Shown: piece after piece, positions 48,381 to 60,662 of the stretch
Numbering within the stretch: position 1 is the stretch's first letter
Layout: every line of letters begins with the position of its first letter
Assembly (NCBI GenBank): GCA_029378245.1
Contig: JARKIF010000115.1
Span: forward strand, 42,076-106,075
Direction of reading: 5' to 3'
Source of the DNA: Roridomyces roridus
Taxonomy: Eukaryota > Basidiomycota > Agaricomycetes > Agaricales > Mycenaceae
Length of the DNA: 64,000 nucleotides
Made by a program: the position numbers and the translations under genes
The notes under the pieces: model-generated
Seen by the model: the letters and a program-made list of their open reading frames with translations, nothing else
What the model was told of the DNA's origin: nothing
Database searches by the model: none

Positions 48381-49215
48381 TTATTTGGGTTGTGCCTCTC
48401 CTGAATTCCTGTTGTCCTTTAGCAGATGAAATTCACCGAACCCCTCACGGAAACTCTGCATGATTCCCTCCCACTCGGCTTGGGCCAGTGGTGCTATCAC
48501 GTTTGGCTTTCTGGTGCAGATCCACCATCCTGGAAGGCTATTTATCGTGCTATTCTCCGCGGTGGCAGACGAGGTGTGGTCGCCGCTAGACGAAACCCGC
48601 ATGCCGACCATTCCCGCCAGCATGAACGCGTCGATCTCCTGCCCGTGGTCGTTCAATAACAACGTCTTCTGGAACAATGTTTTTCGCGTGTTTTGACCGA
48701 AAGACTTCCACGGCCCCTCGTTGAGGCTCGCCACCAGGCTCTGCCAGAAATCCACATTTTTCTGGCTCGTGGGGACGTCGAATGCTGCGACGAAACAAGA
48801 CAGGACAGGCGTAACAGATGATACCACGCAATCGTCTCGATTCCATATTCCTTGAGCCTCTTGAGGCGCTCCAAATTCCAGAATGTTGACCCAGTAAGAC
48901 TCCTCTCCAGCGAGCATGACACGCGGAATGCCACAGCATCCGAGTCTCGTCGAAAAGCCAGCAGAGAAATATTGCTTTAGGTGGCCATAGTGAGCACTGC
49001 TGCCACAGTCGTAGTCGCCAAAGTCGACAGAGTGCCAATCGCTCTCGAAGGAAATCCTCACCTGACGTTGACCTTCATGCGCGAGGAAATTGGCGCGGAA
49101 GAGCTCCGCGTTCGCATTGACGAACAAGTTGAATAAGATGCTGATAAGATGGCATGCAACACGTCGTCGGACGGATTAATGCAGCGCGATGGTTGTCCGA
49201 AGCACCAAAGTATAT
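48381..49215 (-). pseudogene. DUF4419 protein gene, truncated and internally deleted
   Basis: Open from about 49127 to 48381, but compared with the intact gene it lacks exon 1 and much of the segment between the AHEGQRQ and ATLKEYF regions (SVDFGDYDCGSSAHYGHLKQYF). CGIPRVMLAGEESYWVNILE, CFVAAFDVPTSQKNVDFWQ, IDAFMLAGMVGMRVSSSGD and PGWWICTRKP remain. A frame-broken version of YNHHRALVIRPDD is seen at 49140-49200. It follows the BTB gene at 47168-48275, and its remnant overlaps the 3' end of the next BTB frame. Confidence 0.8.
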
Positions 49216-50439
49216 ATACAAGGTATACAAGGCATAGCACTGGACGACCCCAGGACAAGTCCAACCAGAATGAGAAGAACAAAAGGAAGAGATCAACGTA
49301 CACTAGGTCTACGATATCTTCGGAAAACCACTGTGTCCCAATGGCCGCCACTTTCATCTTCTCCAATTCTTCCCAAGGCGGCAACCCATACATGTTCGGA
49401 AGATCGTCCCAGAACTTTTCCCGCACAGCTTGGTGCTGACGCTGCAGCCGTTCCAGGCAAGAGGGGCAAATATCACTATAGTCCCAATGTTGCGACCCGA
49501 ATTCAGATTCCTCCCAGATCTTCAGGGGCATGGACAAATGTTCGGAATGATCGGATAGTATCGCCCCTTGCATAGTCTTGACAGCCGATAGTCGCCCTCT
49601 CAAACATTCAAGCGGCAACCTGCAGTCGAGTATTTCGACAGGGTCCGAAAAGAAACCCAGGATACTTGCTGTATGGTTTCGGATTTGTCGAATGTGGCCT
49701 GGTAGGAAAGACTCCTGATCCTGTGGGCTAATGCTGGTGGATACACGGTTGAAGGTAGTACCGCGGAGAACCTCCGTAACCGACATGGTTTTGTCCCAAG
49801 CTAAGCAGCCAGAGAGCACATAGAAGGCAACGGGCAGTACCCACGGTGCGTCGACCTCTCGAGCAAGCTGGATGCAAGAGAACATCGTCGACACCTCCTG
49901 AGAAAGCCAGGCATCCCAGGATATGATGTCTGATTGAGGCCGGCTGGCGGAATCCAAGGGGTCGGCATCATATGGATACTCGGCTTTGTCCCACTGGGAC
50001 AATGTGGTGCGAAATCGAGACGAAAAGTGAACCAGCGCACGAAGGCGAAGGTGTTCCACTCCGTATTTATGGCTGAGTCGAAGGCATCCCTGAACAATGC
50101 TATATTTGGTCCGTGCAGGGAATGGCATGAAGTAGCTGGAACAATTATAAAATTCATATCGAGTTGGGATAGTAGGAAGATCACGCACTCGGGCAGGAAG
50201 ATGGCCTTCAAAAACACAGTGACCTCAGCTGGGGCATCGGTAAGATGTACGACTGGGCATCCCTCAACGAGCTCTGCATCCGCAGGTTGGGGAAACGATA
50301 GCATGTCTTTGAAAACGGCGGAGCATGCCGCTAGAATGCCGCGATGGACACGAAACTGGATGTTTCCGGCCTCTATGATGATGTTTCCGTCCTCGAACCA
50401 GAGCTCGGGGATGCGGCGAGGCGTGTCGTCGACTTGCAT
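49058..50439 (-). CDS. BTB/POZ protein with lost stop, reading into a DUF4419 remnant
   Basis: Exons 50439-50189 (251 nt) and 50135-49058 give an open frame of 442 residues. BTB core: RVHRGILAACSAVFKDML and LSHKYGVEHLRLRALVHFSS. C-terminal signature: CPSCLERLQRQHQAVREKFW and YGLPPWEELEKMKVAAIGTQW. Paralogues stop a few residues after IG.HWFPSE, but here the reading continues for about 85 codons as SEDIVDLVYVDLFLLFFSFWLDL and into the DUF4419 pseudogene in a non-native frame. The hydrophobic tail may be a membrane anchor by accident, or an intron may remove it. An intact DUF4419 gene lies upstream. Confidence 0.82.
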
Positions 50440-50525
50440 GTCGTGGTTGAGGACAAAGAGTGTTTGATCCCATCAGACCCGTATTCCAATTTTCAAAACC
50501 CCTGAGTATGCCTACTGCGAACCAA

Positions 50526-51949
50526 CTACGAACTCCCACTAAACTGCTGATTGCGGCGCCGATTAAACTCCGCCATCTCAGCTTCATGCTCCTCCTCCGC
50601 GCTCACCACTTTCTCCTTCCGAGCACAAATCCACCACCCAGCAAGCGGATGAACGGTGTCATTTTCGCCGCTAGCAGACACCGTGGTATCACCGCTGGAG
50701 GAAATACGCGTACCAATGACGCCCGCCAGCATGAAACAGTCGATCTGCATCCCGCGATCGTTCAGGTCAATATCCACCTCGGCGTAGGCAGGCGGCACCA
50801 AATAAGTATCGAGTGTGTGGTAGGGCGTTCCATCCAAAACAAGCTCACGGCTTCGCCCGAATCCCCGGCGTTCTTCGACTGCGTATTTCTTCCAAAAGTG
50901 CTCGGCAGACAGGGACTCGGGGGCTTCTTCTGAGACCACCTCCTGTTTAGGGATGAATATCGAGACCGACGTAGAGTATACAATTACTCACTGTGTCGAG
51001 AGGTTTTCCCATCCAACGACCTTGCTTGGAGAAGACGCTGAAGGCGTTGAGCCAACCAGTGTACACCGGCGAGCCACTGCCCATACTGTCCACGGACACA
51101 ATCTTCTGCCAGAAATCCGTATTCTCCTGGCTCGTGGGCTTGTCGAATGCTGCGACAAAGCGAGATATGACGGGGCGTAGAAGATGATACCGGTACCACG
51201 CAATCGTCTCGACTCCGTACTCCTTGAGCTTCTCGAGGCGCTCCAAGATGTTGACCCAGTCCGACTTCTCTCCTTCCAGCGTAACACGCGGAATGCCACA
51301 CCATGGGAGTCCAAACCCAACACGGAAGTATTCCTTGAGAGTAGCCATCATGAGCACCGCCGCCACCGTAGTATCGTTGACGGTGGTAGTCGTAAAGTTG
51401 GGCAGCACCCAGTCCCGGAGCGCAGGATCGACGACATTTTCGTGGAGAAGAGTGGTCACCTGGCGGGACATGGCGCCAAAGTCTACAGAGTAACGATCCC
51501 CAGAGGCCTCTACCAAGAGTTTGCGCTGGCCTTCGTGCGCTACGAAATTGGCACGAAGGACCTCGGCGTTGGCATTGATGAAGAAATTGAACTGCGATAA
51601 AATAGCGAGCCACACGTCGTCAGGGCGGATGACAAGGGCACGATGGTGGTTGTACGCTTCCATGACCGTGTGCACGAATCCATTTCCTTCGCTGTCAGGA
51701 CGAAGGTTCGGAATTTTGGCATTGAAATCGCGACCGCTGGAAATAAATGGTAGGCGAGCAAGTGGTACAGGATTCAAGGACGTACGAGTTCAGCACCTGT
51801 TCTCCCGTCGAGAAGCCACATTGGAAGATTTCTTCGACATAGCGTTTCTGGTCTTCGCATGCGCTAGACAAGAGCTCCGCCGCCGAGAAAGACTCGGTAG
51901 CTTCGAACGAGTTGGCAGCGTGAGGCGCAGTAGTGAAAGAGACAGGCAT
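50526..51949 (-). CDS. DUF4419 domain protein (intact)
   Basis: Exons 51949-51786, 51736-50992 and 50942-50526 give 441 residues; the introns are 49 bp each (GTACGT and GTGAGT donors). The start MPVSFTTAPHAANSFEATESF is shared with the copy at 63112; an upstream in-frame ATG at 52003 is less likely. Features: GFSTGEQVLNS, VHTVMEAYNHHRALVIRPDD, VWLAILSQFNFFINANAEVL, VDFGAMSRQVTTLLHENVVD, LPWCGIPRVTLEGEKSDWVN, VPPAYAEVDIDLNDRGMQID, CFMLAGVIGTRISSSGD and PLAGWWICARK. The family has no known activity. The partner at 7776-8982 is broken. It lies 86 bp upstream of a BTB gene on the same strand. Confidence 0.88.
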
Positions 51950-52876
51950 GGTGGTTCCGGTCTGAGTTGAAGGCTCCTGCGTAAGAACTTTAAAAGAGGG
52001 CACTGAATGTCTCCTATATCACTGATCAGGCCGAAATGCACGTGAATGACCTAGAGTGTTTGCTTTCTGGCGATCTTAGTAGTTCCAACTTGGTTCTGAG
52101 TTTCGAGTCCCACAACTTTATCAAGCGACCTTCCTGGCAACTTACAAGAAACAACTTGGAACTGGTCATCGTGGAGGGTGAGATCCTCGGGGAGAGTACG
52201 GACGAGTGCTAACTGAAATCCAGGCGGCGGTCACCGTTTCGGGCAAGGCATCGGGATGGAGTGATGGAACCATGGGGTTAGGGTTAGTAGGCAAAGGCGG
52301 GAGGCGTGAGTTGGGGCCGAGTCTCGTCGGAGGAGTATGGAGGCGATTTTGGCGGTCGGCGAGGTCGATATCTTGGCATTGGCGTTGGTGTGGTGCAGGT
52401 GCAGATCGAGTCTGCGGTCGCAGCGGATGGTGATGGAGCGATGGTACCATGGGGTTAGGGTCAGGTTTTTTTTAAAAAAAAAGCGAGTCGAGGGCGGAGA
52501 GTGTCGACTCGTCGAGGAGAGCGAGTCGGGACGGTCTGTTTCGGAGGTGTCCGAGGGAGGGTGTCGATCATGAGCCGGTCGGAGGTGTCGAAGCGAGCCC
52601 AGAAGGTCGGGATCGAGTCTGGATGATGCGGAGTGTGGGAAGCGAGTCGGGAAGTCAAAATCGGAATCGGGGTCGGGAATCGAGAGCGTCGGAGGGAAGG
52701 GAAGGTCGCAAGGTCGGATCGCACAACAAATGAATGAAGCAAAAAAACTTCAATTTCGAAAGTCGGAAGATACAATTGTGCTAGATTAATTACTAAAAGC
52801 CCATCAGCCAACAGAAAACCAGATTACAAGAAGAAACATACCAAGATGCGTTCGTTGATTCAATTAAGCAAATAGA
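51950..52876. other. Intergenic, low-complexity
   Basis: About 930 bp with no gene. A short phrase containing ATGGNACCATGGGGTTAGGG occurs twice (about 52260 and 52442). A T8A9 run lies near 52467 and AGTCGG-rich repeats at 52480-52700. Confidence 0.5.
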
Positions 52877-55800
52877 TTACTGCGTCCATCCTCGTCAGCG
52901 CCAAGTCCGGCAAAGAGAAAAAAGGCAAACGCACCGAGAAATACATGAGCGTAGCCTGCGAGGGGTGGAGGGGCTTGAATCCGCGCCGGAACGCCTCGAG
53001 CGAGCTCGCCACCTGCCCATCGTCAACCTGCGTCGCGCTGTCCGAAAAGTCGACGGTCCCCTGCGGGTCGTAGTGGTTCTTGGCGCGCGAGCAAACAATG
53101 TCGGCATAGTAAACGGGAGCGGGGATCGACACGGAGCGAGTGGAGCGAGCGTAGACGTGGCAAAGCGCAAACGAGAGGTTCTGCAGCGAGTCGGCGGAAA
53201 AGTTGTTCTCCTGAGGGGCAGTTAGAACCAGAGAAAAACAGCAAAGGAAAAGAAAGCAACTCACATCGTACAGGACCGAGTAGTGGGCAGGACGACTGGT
53301 GCCGAGCAAACCTCCATGCGACTGCAGATAGAAATCAAACTCGGTGGGGTGCGAGACTTCGCGGTCGACGACGGTGCCAGCGCGGCAGTTGCCCGAGCGG
53401 TCGCCGTCGCGCTGCGGGTTCTGGGGGAAGAAGCGGACGTGGTGGCGTTTGCCGACGACGAGGATGGTGATCTTGGGGTCGATGTTCAAGGACTGGCAGG
53501 CCTCTGAAAGCGGAATGAGCAACAAGTCGAAGAGAAAAAGAGGAAGCGTACTCTTGATGGCCGGCAACTCGACCTCGAGCACCTGCTTGAACTGGCCCTC
53601 AGAAACACCGTCGCGGTAGAAGATGATGCGCTTGGGCGCCGAGGCACCAGGAGCCTTCCTCTCGGCCATCTCGCGGTATCTGGAGCAAGATGAGTGAGAA
53701 GTCGGGGAAAGGAGAGGTTGAATACTCACTTCATGTACATGGACAAGACGTGCTTGCTCATCGGCTCGAGCTCCTCGATCATCTCCGCACGCGAAGTCTG
53801 CACCCGGCTGGCAGCAATGTACTTGGCGGTGTCGGAGTCGACGTTGGCGACGAGCGAGGTGAAGGAAGGGCGGCCGTCGCTGCCAGGAGCGGGATGGATG
53901 ACATCAGCACCCATGACGATCGTGGGGTTGTGCGGGTCGGTCAAGACGCTGACGCTCGAGGGGTCGGGGATGGTGTTGATGCCGCCGAGCTTGACGTTGA
54001 TCCTAGGAGAATGAATGAGCGGGAGGAGGATAGAGCAAGGAAAGCGACGTACTTGAGGCAGACGTTGGCGTAGTACTGGGGTTTCGCGCGGAAGCACTTG
54101 CTCGACTTGAGGCACTGAGTCGCCACACCCATCTAGAAAGAAATTCAGCCAAAGAAAACAACGAGAGCAGAAAACGAACCGTGATATCACCAAAGTGCTT
54201 GACCGCAGTGTAGATGTCGTTCCCGCCCTCGGGCAAGACGACGACAATCAAGCTCGGGCCCGCCTTCATCTTTTGCGCACAAGCAGCGCCGGCGTTCTTG
54301 AGCTGGTCGGCGATGCGCCCTTGGCCGTTCTCCCAATGGACGAAAGGAGTAGGGGTGAGCTTGATGCCTGCAGGAAAGTGAGCTGAGATGAAGGGAAAAG
54401 AAAAAAGAAGAACGCACCGACGTCCCGGCAGCTCGCGCACAACCCGTTGATCATGTCGTTGGCGGCGTTTCGTTGAAGCGAGCCTGCAGACGATGAGCAA
54501 AGGAAAGAACAAGAGAAGAAAAACGAACCTGGCGCTCGTAAATCACCACCACCCAACGGTCGATCGAAACAGGCTTGAAGAACTTCTTGTCGACCATGTT
54601 CCAAGCACCATCGCGGGGCGTCTGAAAAAAGTGAGCGGAAGAAGGGAGAAGAAGAGAAGGAACGCACGATAGTCAACTGCCGCGACCCAGCACCATACTT
54701 GAGCATCGGAGGCTTCAAAATGCGCGCCTGGACTTTGAGCGGGCCAGCAGTGTGGTCGACATGCATCCCAAACTCGCGCACATACTCGGACTGTCCGTAC
54801 GCGAGGACCTGGAGACCAGCAACGATGCTGTTCAGGCGGTCGGCGGGTTTCTTGGTCGCAAAGTCGAGGACGTCCTTGGTCTTCTCCGGAGGCTAACAGA
54901 GAGAATGAGTGGAAGAACACATAAGAAACGAGAAGCTACTCACAACTTGCTTGCGCATGAGCTGGCCGGGAGGAACCTTGCACAACTCTAAAGAAAACGC
55001 GTCAGAAAGAAAGTCGAGCAAGAAAGAAAAACTGACCCAAAGGAATAAGAGCGCCAGAGCCGACTTCGACACAAATGACGTCGGGGAACTGAAGCCGTTT
55101 GTTCTGCGTCGTAGCAAAGTACTCGGCGACAGTCATGCTCTGGCCCTCCCGGAGCTGGAAGGTGAGAGCCGACGCGCCCGCCTGGCTAAGCTTCTTGATA
55201 ACACGCGGGGTCTGGACCTCGACTCCACTAGCGTTGGTGTGGGTGGTGATGACGCGAATGCCGCTGATGAAGCGTTGGAGGCGGATGCGCTCGCGGTCGG
55301 GGAGGCCAAACTTGGGGGACAGAGCGTTGGGGTCGTTCTTGCCAATGTACTGAAGGCAAACGTCGAGGAGGCGGCCGGCCTTGTACATGGTACCGGTCGA
55401 GATGTCGACGTTGATGAGCATCTTGCCCATGGCGGGACGGATGGACTGGAAGTAGCCACGCCCTGGGAGAATGCGTTAGTTGTGCAAGAGGATGGAGAGA
55501 TATGATGACGCACAGAGCTGCAAGCCAGCACCAATGTCCTTGGTCTCGCGGTCGGTGAAGAAGGAGCGGACGTTGAAGGGGTAGTTCAGGGTGGGCTGCA
55601 TGCGAATCACGACGTTGAGAGCAGTGATGGCAGTAAGAACAGTGTTGTCGTGGGACTGGTCGCCGGCGATGAAGCGCTTGAGGACCTCGGGGTTGATCTC
55701 GGCGACGTGGGTGAGCTTGAGCTTGTAGACCTTGGGACCCTTGCCGCTGGCGCTGGGTGCGGTAGCGTCAGCGAGAGTGACCTCGAACTCCTGCGATCCA

Positions 55801-56332
55801 GTGTCGAAAGGGAGGCGGCGGATGGAGAAGATGTTCTTGCGACCTGGAGAAAGATAAGTCGAGGAGGGGTGGAGAAAGAGTATTGGAATTGCCATCGTAG
55901 ACGCAGCGAGGAGTGAAGCTGCAAATCGTCGTCAGGACCAAGAAGAAAAAGCGAAAGAAGAGCATACATCTGCGGCGCGATATCGAACTGGAGGCGACGA
56001 ACAAGATCCATGGTCATACGAGCGGGGAGGGTCTTCTCCGAGGGCGAGATGGCGAGGTCATAGTGGTGGATGATGTCGGACGGGACGGTGGTAACAAACG
56101 AGTTGACGTAGATGGGGGAGGGTTGTCCAGAACTACCAAAATCGGGACGCTTGACGCCGACCTACGGATAGTGTGAGGGAAGGAATGGAAAGGAAAGGAA
56201 TGGCGGACAGTGGTGATGTGGGCGCCTTCAGTGGGAAGACCGACACGAGGACCAGCTGCAAGAGTAATGAGCAAGTGATCACGTCCCAATTAGGAAGTGA
56301 AGTTACGTACCGTTTTGAGTGCGAGGAGGCAT
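52877..56332 (-). CDS. Argonaute, small-RNA-guided silencing protein
   Basis: About fourteen exons, from a 22-nt first exon (ATG 56332) to TAA at 52877-52879; the last intron joins MYFS directly to the stop. N-terminal domain [25 protein letters not shown], linker FDIRPAM-like [21 protein letters not shown] region with [13 protein letters not shown] and [12 protein letters not shown], then MID ([28 protein letters not shown]) and PIWI. The catalytic residues seen fit a DEDD tetrad: [27 protein letters not shown] and [14 protein letters not shown], so slicing is plausible. Near 54462-54472 the frame needs one extra base (ARFNE then [10 protein letters not shown]) in a T3 homopolymer, either an error or an inactivating deletion. 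One intron (55844-55892) has a GC donor. Confidence 0.9.
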
Positions 56333-57329
56333 TTTTGGAAAGGTTACGCGGGGTATGAAGGAGCAGAAATCTGGTGGGTGGGGTGCGCAATCGAGTGCAA
56401 AAGTGGGTAACCTTACAAGCTAGTTCCCGAGCCCGTTTTATGGTCGGACTTTCAATTTTGACAGAAAAAAAAGCACGAGAGAAGCACGCCCGAAAAGGAA
56501 ATACTTTAGGTAAATTGGTGGGCAGACATGGACAGCGGGACAGTTGGAAGCCTAATACAGGATTGGGACCGAATAGGACGCGCTAGTCTCATTCGCCGCG
56601 GTCCAGGCTCGAGACGATCACATGCTCCTAATGAACACATCTTGACGCGTCGTTCTCTTTCCGACTTGCAATCCAAACGCGCATCCCATAGTCGGCAAGT
56701 GTCCCAGACGCGTCGAGAGTGTCTGACGGCACGCGAATACCCATCCCGCGTGGATTTATGACAAAGACACCCCAAACGTGGCTCTGACGCGCCCAGAGAG
56801 CCCGGGATTACAATCATGCAGGTTCAAAATCCGAAGATTTGGTACGGGCGTTGGGTGAGGATTAAAACCGATGATAGGGTTCGCCGCTGGAATTCCAATG
56901 CAGCTGGGCAAATTATTGCGGCGACCCGATAGCAAGACTCTGGAGCGGCGGCGCCGAACGCTGGAAGAAGGATAGAAGATTGGTCCTGGAGATAGACTGC
57001 ATGGCAAGGCAAAGTATTGTCAACTCAAGATCTCGAGAATGTCGCCTTTGCGATCTCAAAACATCAAATGGCGAACATTATCCAGCAGGACAGGCGCCTT
57101 GGCAACCTCCAACTCCCCCAAGACGCGGCTCTTCTAGGACAAAGTCGACGAGGTTGGGAGACGGGCGTAGGAATTGAATCACAAGATCGACGACACCTTC
57201 CGAGTGCATAACGAGGAGCACGGCGGCCACAACAAGCATGTATAGACACGATTTGAATTTACACTAGATCTGGAGAAAGAGACATAATCAGAATCGGAGA
57301 GGGAATGGACCGAGGAAAATGCACGAACC
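56333..57329. other. Intergenic, no gene seen
   Basis: About 1 kb upstream of Argonaute and downstream of the BTB array. Frames are short and overlap on both strands; no domain was recognised. Confidence 0.5.
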
Positions 57330-58415
57330 CTACACCTCAGAAGGGAACCAAAATTTCCCGATGGCCGCCACTTTCATCTTCTCCAACTCTTCCCAAGGCG
57401 GTAATCCATACATCTTGGGGAGATCATCCCAGAACTCTTGACGCTTGGCTCGGTTGGTAGCCTGGAGCGAGGCGAGACAGGTGGGGCAAAAATTTTCCCG
57501 GAACTCCTCCCAGTCGTCCTCGCCCCAAACGAACAGAGGGAGTGAGGGATAGTCAGAGGCCGCCTGGTGCACGGTGTTTACAGCAGATAATCTGCCTTTC
57601 AAACATCGGACAGCCGATGAACAGTTCGGGATTTCGACGGGGTCTGTAAAGCATCCCAAAATGTCTATCGCCGCAAATTGGACTTGTTGAATATGACCAT
57701 GTACGAAGGATTTTGATCTTGTGTGCTGAGACCAGTGGCTCCTCCATGGGTCATGTCCACAAGCGACATGGACGTGGCTTTAGTTAGCCTATGAGAAAGC
57801 CTATAGAAAGCGGTGGGTAAGATCCACGGTGCATCAACCTCTCGAGCAAGTTGGATGCAAGAAAACATCGTAAGCGGGTCCATCGGAGCTAGCCAGGATA
57901 CGATGTCTGATTGGGGCAGGCTGGACGGGTTAGTGGACTCGGAGTCGGCATCGTATGGATAGCTGGCTTTGTCCCACTGGGACAGTGCGGTGCGAAATGC
58001 GGACGAAAAGTGGACCAACGCGCGAAGATGGAGGTGCTCCACTCCGTATTTATGACTGAGACGCAGGCATCCTCGGAGGATCTCAATTCCGTCTTTGCGG
58101 GGAATGGCATGAAGTAGCTAACAAAAGTCTCAACAATCGAGTTAGAATGGGATGCCACACGCACTCGGGCAGAAATATAGCCTTCAGAAAAACGGTGACC
58201 TCGTCTGGAGCATCCGTAAGGTGTACGACCGGGCAAGCCTCAACGAGTTAGGCATCGGCGGGTTGCGGAAATGTGAGCATGTCTTTGAAGACAGGCGAAC
58301 AGACCGCCAGAATGCTGCGATGGACACGAAACTGGCGGTTTCCAGCTTGAACGATGATGCTTCCGTCGTCAAGCCAAAGCTCGGGGATGCGATGGGGTTC
58401 GCCGTCGATTTCCAT
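57330..58415 (-). pseudogene. BTB/POZ protein gene, stop and frameshifts
   Basis: Exon 1 58415-58165 (251 nt, MEIDGEPHRIPELWLDDGS) has TAA in place of Glu in PQPADAELVE (58248-58250). Exon 2 from 58117 shifts near 58095 (KTE to ILRGCLRLSHKYGVEHL) and again near 57710. The C-terminus FCPTCLASLQATNRAKRQEFW and YGLPPWEELEKMKVAAIGKFW is intact to the stop at 57330. Confidence 0.85.
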
Positions 58416-58671
58416 GTCGTGGTGCAGGACAAGATGTGATAATATGATCTCATCAGACGCGTATCCAAACGACAACACATCAGACGCGGTTGAATCTAAA
58501 AACACGAGCGTGCAACTGAGGTGCAACTCATACCTACAGGGCAACTCCGACATATATTGGCTCAGCTTGGAGCGCTGCTCTCTTAATTGGCTTCGTACTC
58601 CTCCGTCGCGCTTCTCACCTTTCCTTCCTTGCACCGTGTTGTAACTTGTTGCCGTGTTGGACGGAGTTGCG

Positions 58672-58762
58672 AGCACAAATCCGTCACCCAGCAGGGTGCA
58701 TGTTGTCGAGTCGATGGAGACCACCTTGATATCCACCTCGGCGTACGCTGGCGGCGTCATAC
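58672..58762 (-). pseudogene. DUF4419 C-terminal relic
   Basis: PPAYAEVDIKV (from VPPAYAEVDID) and the GCACAAATCCGTCACCCAGCA stretch (from the GWWICA codons) survive in order, upstream of the BTB pseudogene on the same strand. The material between them is lost. Confidence 0.6.
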
Positions 58763-59039
58763 AACTTCGATGGATCCGGAGTTGACAGCGTGAGGCGCGG
58801 TAGTGGAGACGGACGTGGTCTGAGTCGAGGACCCACTGAGTACAGAAGGATGTCATGTCTCCGGTACAGTGGATGGGCTCGAAACGAGCGGCGCTGGAGG
58901 TAAAATGCAATTCAATCTCGAACGAGGGGCACAACAAGTATAGACACACAACCGTACACTGAACTCGGCGACTCGACTTCACACTAGATCGGAAAAGAGA
59001 AAGACAATCAGAATCGGAAGTGAAATGAACCGAGGAAAT

Positions 59040-60148
59040 TCACGAACACTCCAGCTCAGAAGGAAACCAATGTGGCCCGATGGCCGCCACTTTCATCTTC
59101 TCCAATTCTTCCCAAGGTGGCAACCCGTACATGTTCGGGAGCTCGTCCCAGAACTTCTCTCGCACGACTTGGTGCGCACGCTGCAGCTGTTCCCGACAGG
59201 ACATGCAAATGCCATGGTCCCAACTCTCCATATCAAATCAGATTCCACCCAGATCTCCAGGGGCATGGACGGACATTCAGATATCGCCTCTTGCATAGTG
59301 TTGACAGCAGATAGTCGGCCTTTCAAGCATTTGATCAGTGACCTGCAGTCCGGCATTTCGATGGGGCTCGAAAAAACTGCTAGGATTCTCGTGGTCGAAA
59401 ACTGCGTTTGTCGAATGTGACCAGACAGGAAAGACTCCTGATCTTCGGGGCTAATGGCGACGGATATTCCGTTGCGGGTAGTCCCACGGATGAATTCCCC
59501 CACTGCAGTGCTGCGCTGACCCAAGCTGTCCGAAAGTGTGTAGAACGCAAGGGGTAAGACCCACGGGGCGTTGACCTCTCGGGCAAGTTGGACGCAAGAC
59601 ATCTCCGATGATACTTCCCCAGCTGGCCAAGATATGATGTCTGACTGGGGTCGGCCAAGGGACCCAGAGGGATCGTACGGGTAATACGGGTAACGAGCGT
59701 CGTTTGTACTGGGACAATGTGGTGCGAAAGCGGGATGAAAAATGGACCAGCGCGCGAAGGCGAAGGTGTTCCACTCCATATTTATGGCTGAGTCGAAGGC
59801 AACCTCGAATAATTCATATTCGGTCTTTGCGGGAAATGGCATAAAGTAGCTGGAAGAATGTTGGCATTCGGGTTTCAGTGATAGGCAGAGAACGCACTCG
59901 GGGACAAAGATGGCCTTCAAAAACACAGTGACCTCAGTTGGGGCATCGGTAAGATGTACGACTGGGCACCCCTCAACGAGCTCCACATCCGCAGGTTGGG
60001 GAAACGATAGCATGTCCTTGAAGACGGCGGAGCACGCCGCTAAAATGCCACGATGGACACGAAACTGGCTGTTTTCGGCCTGAATGATAATGTTTCCGTC
60101 TTCGAACCAGAGCTCGGGGATGCGATGAGGCGTATCGTCGACTTGCAT
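59040..60148 (-). pseudogene. BTB/POZ protein gene with three frameshifts
   Basis: Exon 1 60148-59898 (251 nt, MQVDDTPHRIPELWFEDGN) is intact. In exon 2 the frame shifts near 59815 (expected IIRGCLRLSHKYGVEHLRL), returns near 59710 and shifts again near 59235 before SWDHGICMSCREQLQRAHQV. The end YGLPPWEELEKMKVAAIGPHW is readable. One-base lesions only, but three of them. Confidence 0.82.
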
Positions 60149-60323
60149 GTCGTGGTGGAGGACAACGAGTGTTGATCGCATCAGACGCGTATTCAAACGA
60201 CAACACATCAAACGCGTTCGCAACCCCCAACAAGGTACCCCCACTTATATTGGCTCAGGTTGTAGTGTCCGCTGAGTTATGCGTGGATTGGCGTGCTCTC
60301 CACGCTCATCATATTTTTCTCCT

Positions 60324-60416
60324 TTGCACAAATCCGTCGCCCAGCTGCCAGCAAGGGCGTGCATGTCGCACTGGACCACCTTGATATCCCTCTCCGCGTA
60401 CGCAGGCGGCATCATA
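60324..60416 (-). pseudogene. DUF4419 C-terminal relic
   Basis: MPPAYAERDIKV and the degraded GWWICA-coding stretch remain in the same order as in the relic at 58672-58762, upstream of the BTB pseudogene at 59040-60148. Confidence 0.6.
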
Positions 60417-60662
60417 TAACTTCGATGAGGTTGACCGAGGCGCGGCATTGAAAGAAACGGGCATGGTGACGTTGGGCCCGAGTCGAGAACTTATGTGAGA
60501 ACGGGTAAAATGCGATTTAATCTCGAACGAGAAGCACAGTAGGATTCGGAAGAAGTATAGACACATAACCGTACATTGAACTTGGGGACTTGACTTTAAA
60601 TTCTGCCCAAAGACACGCAATAAAAATCGGAAAGAGAGTGAACTGAGGAAAATGCACGAACA

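Noticed and set aside
52270..52290. Telomere-like TTAGGG repeats
   Set aside because: Only about two units (GGGGTTAGGGTTAG) occur, inside a longer phrase repeated at 52442; not an interstitial telomere.
53283..54991. Long plus-strand ORFs opposite Argonaute
   Set aside because: Alanine/valine/glycine-rich shadows of the GC-rich Argonaute exons; the minus strand explains the sequence fully.
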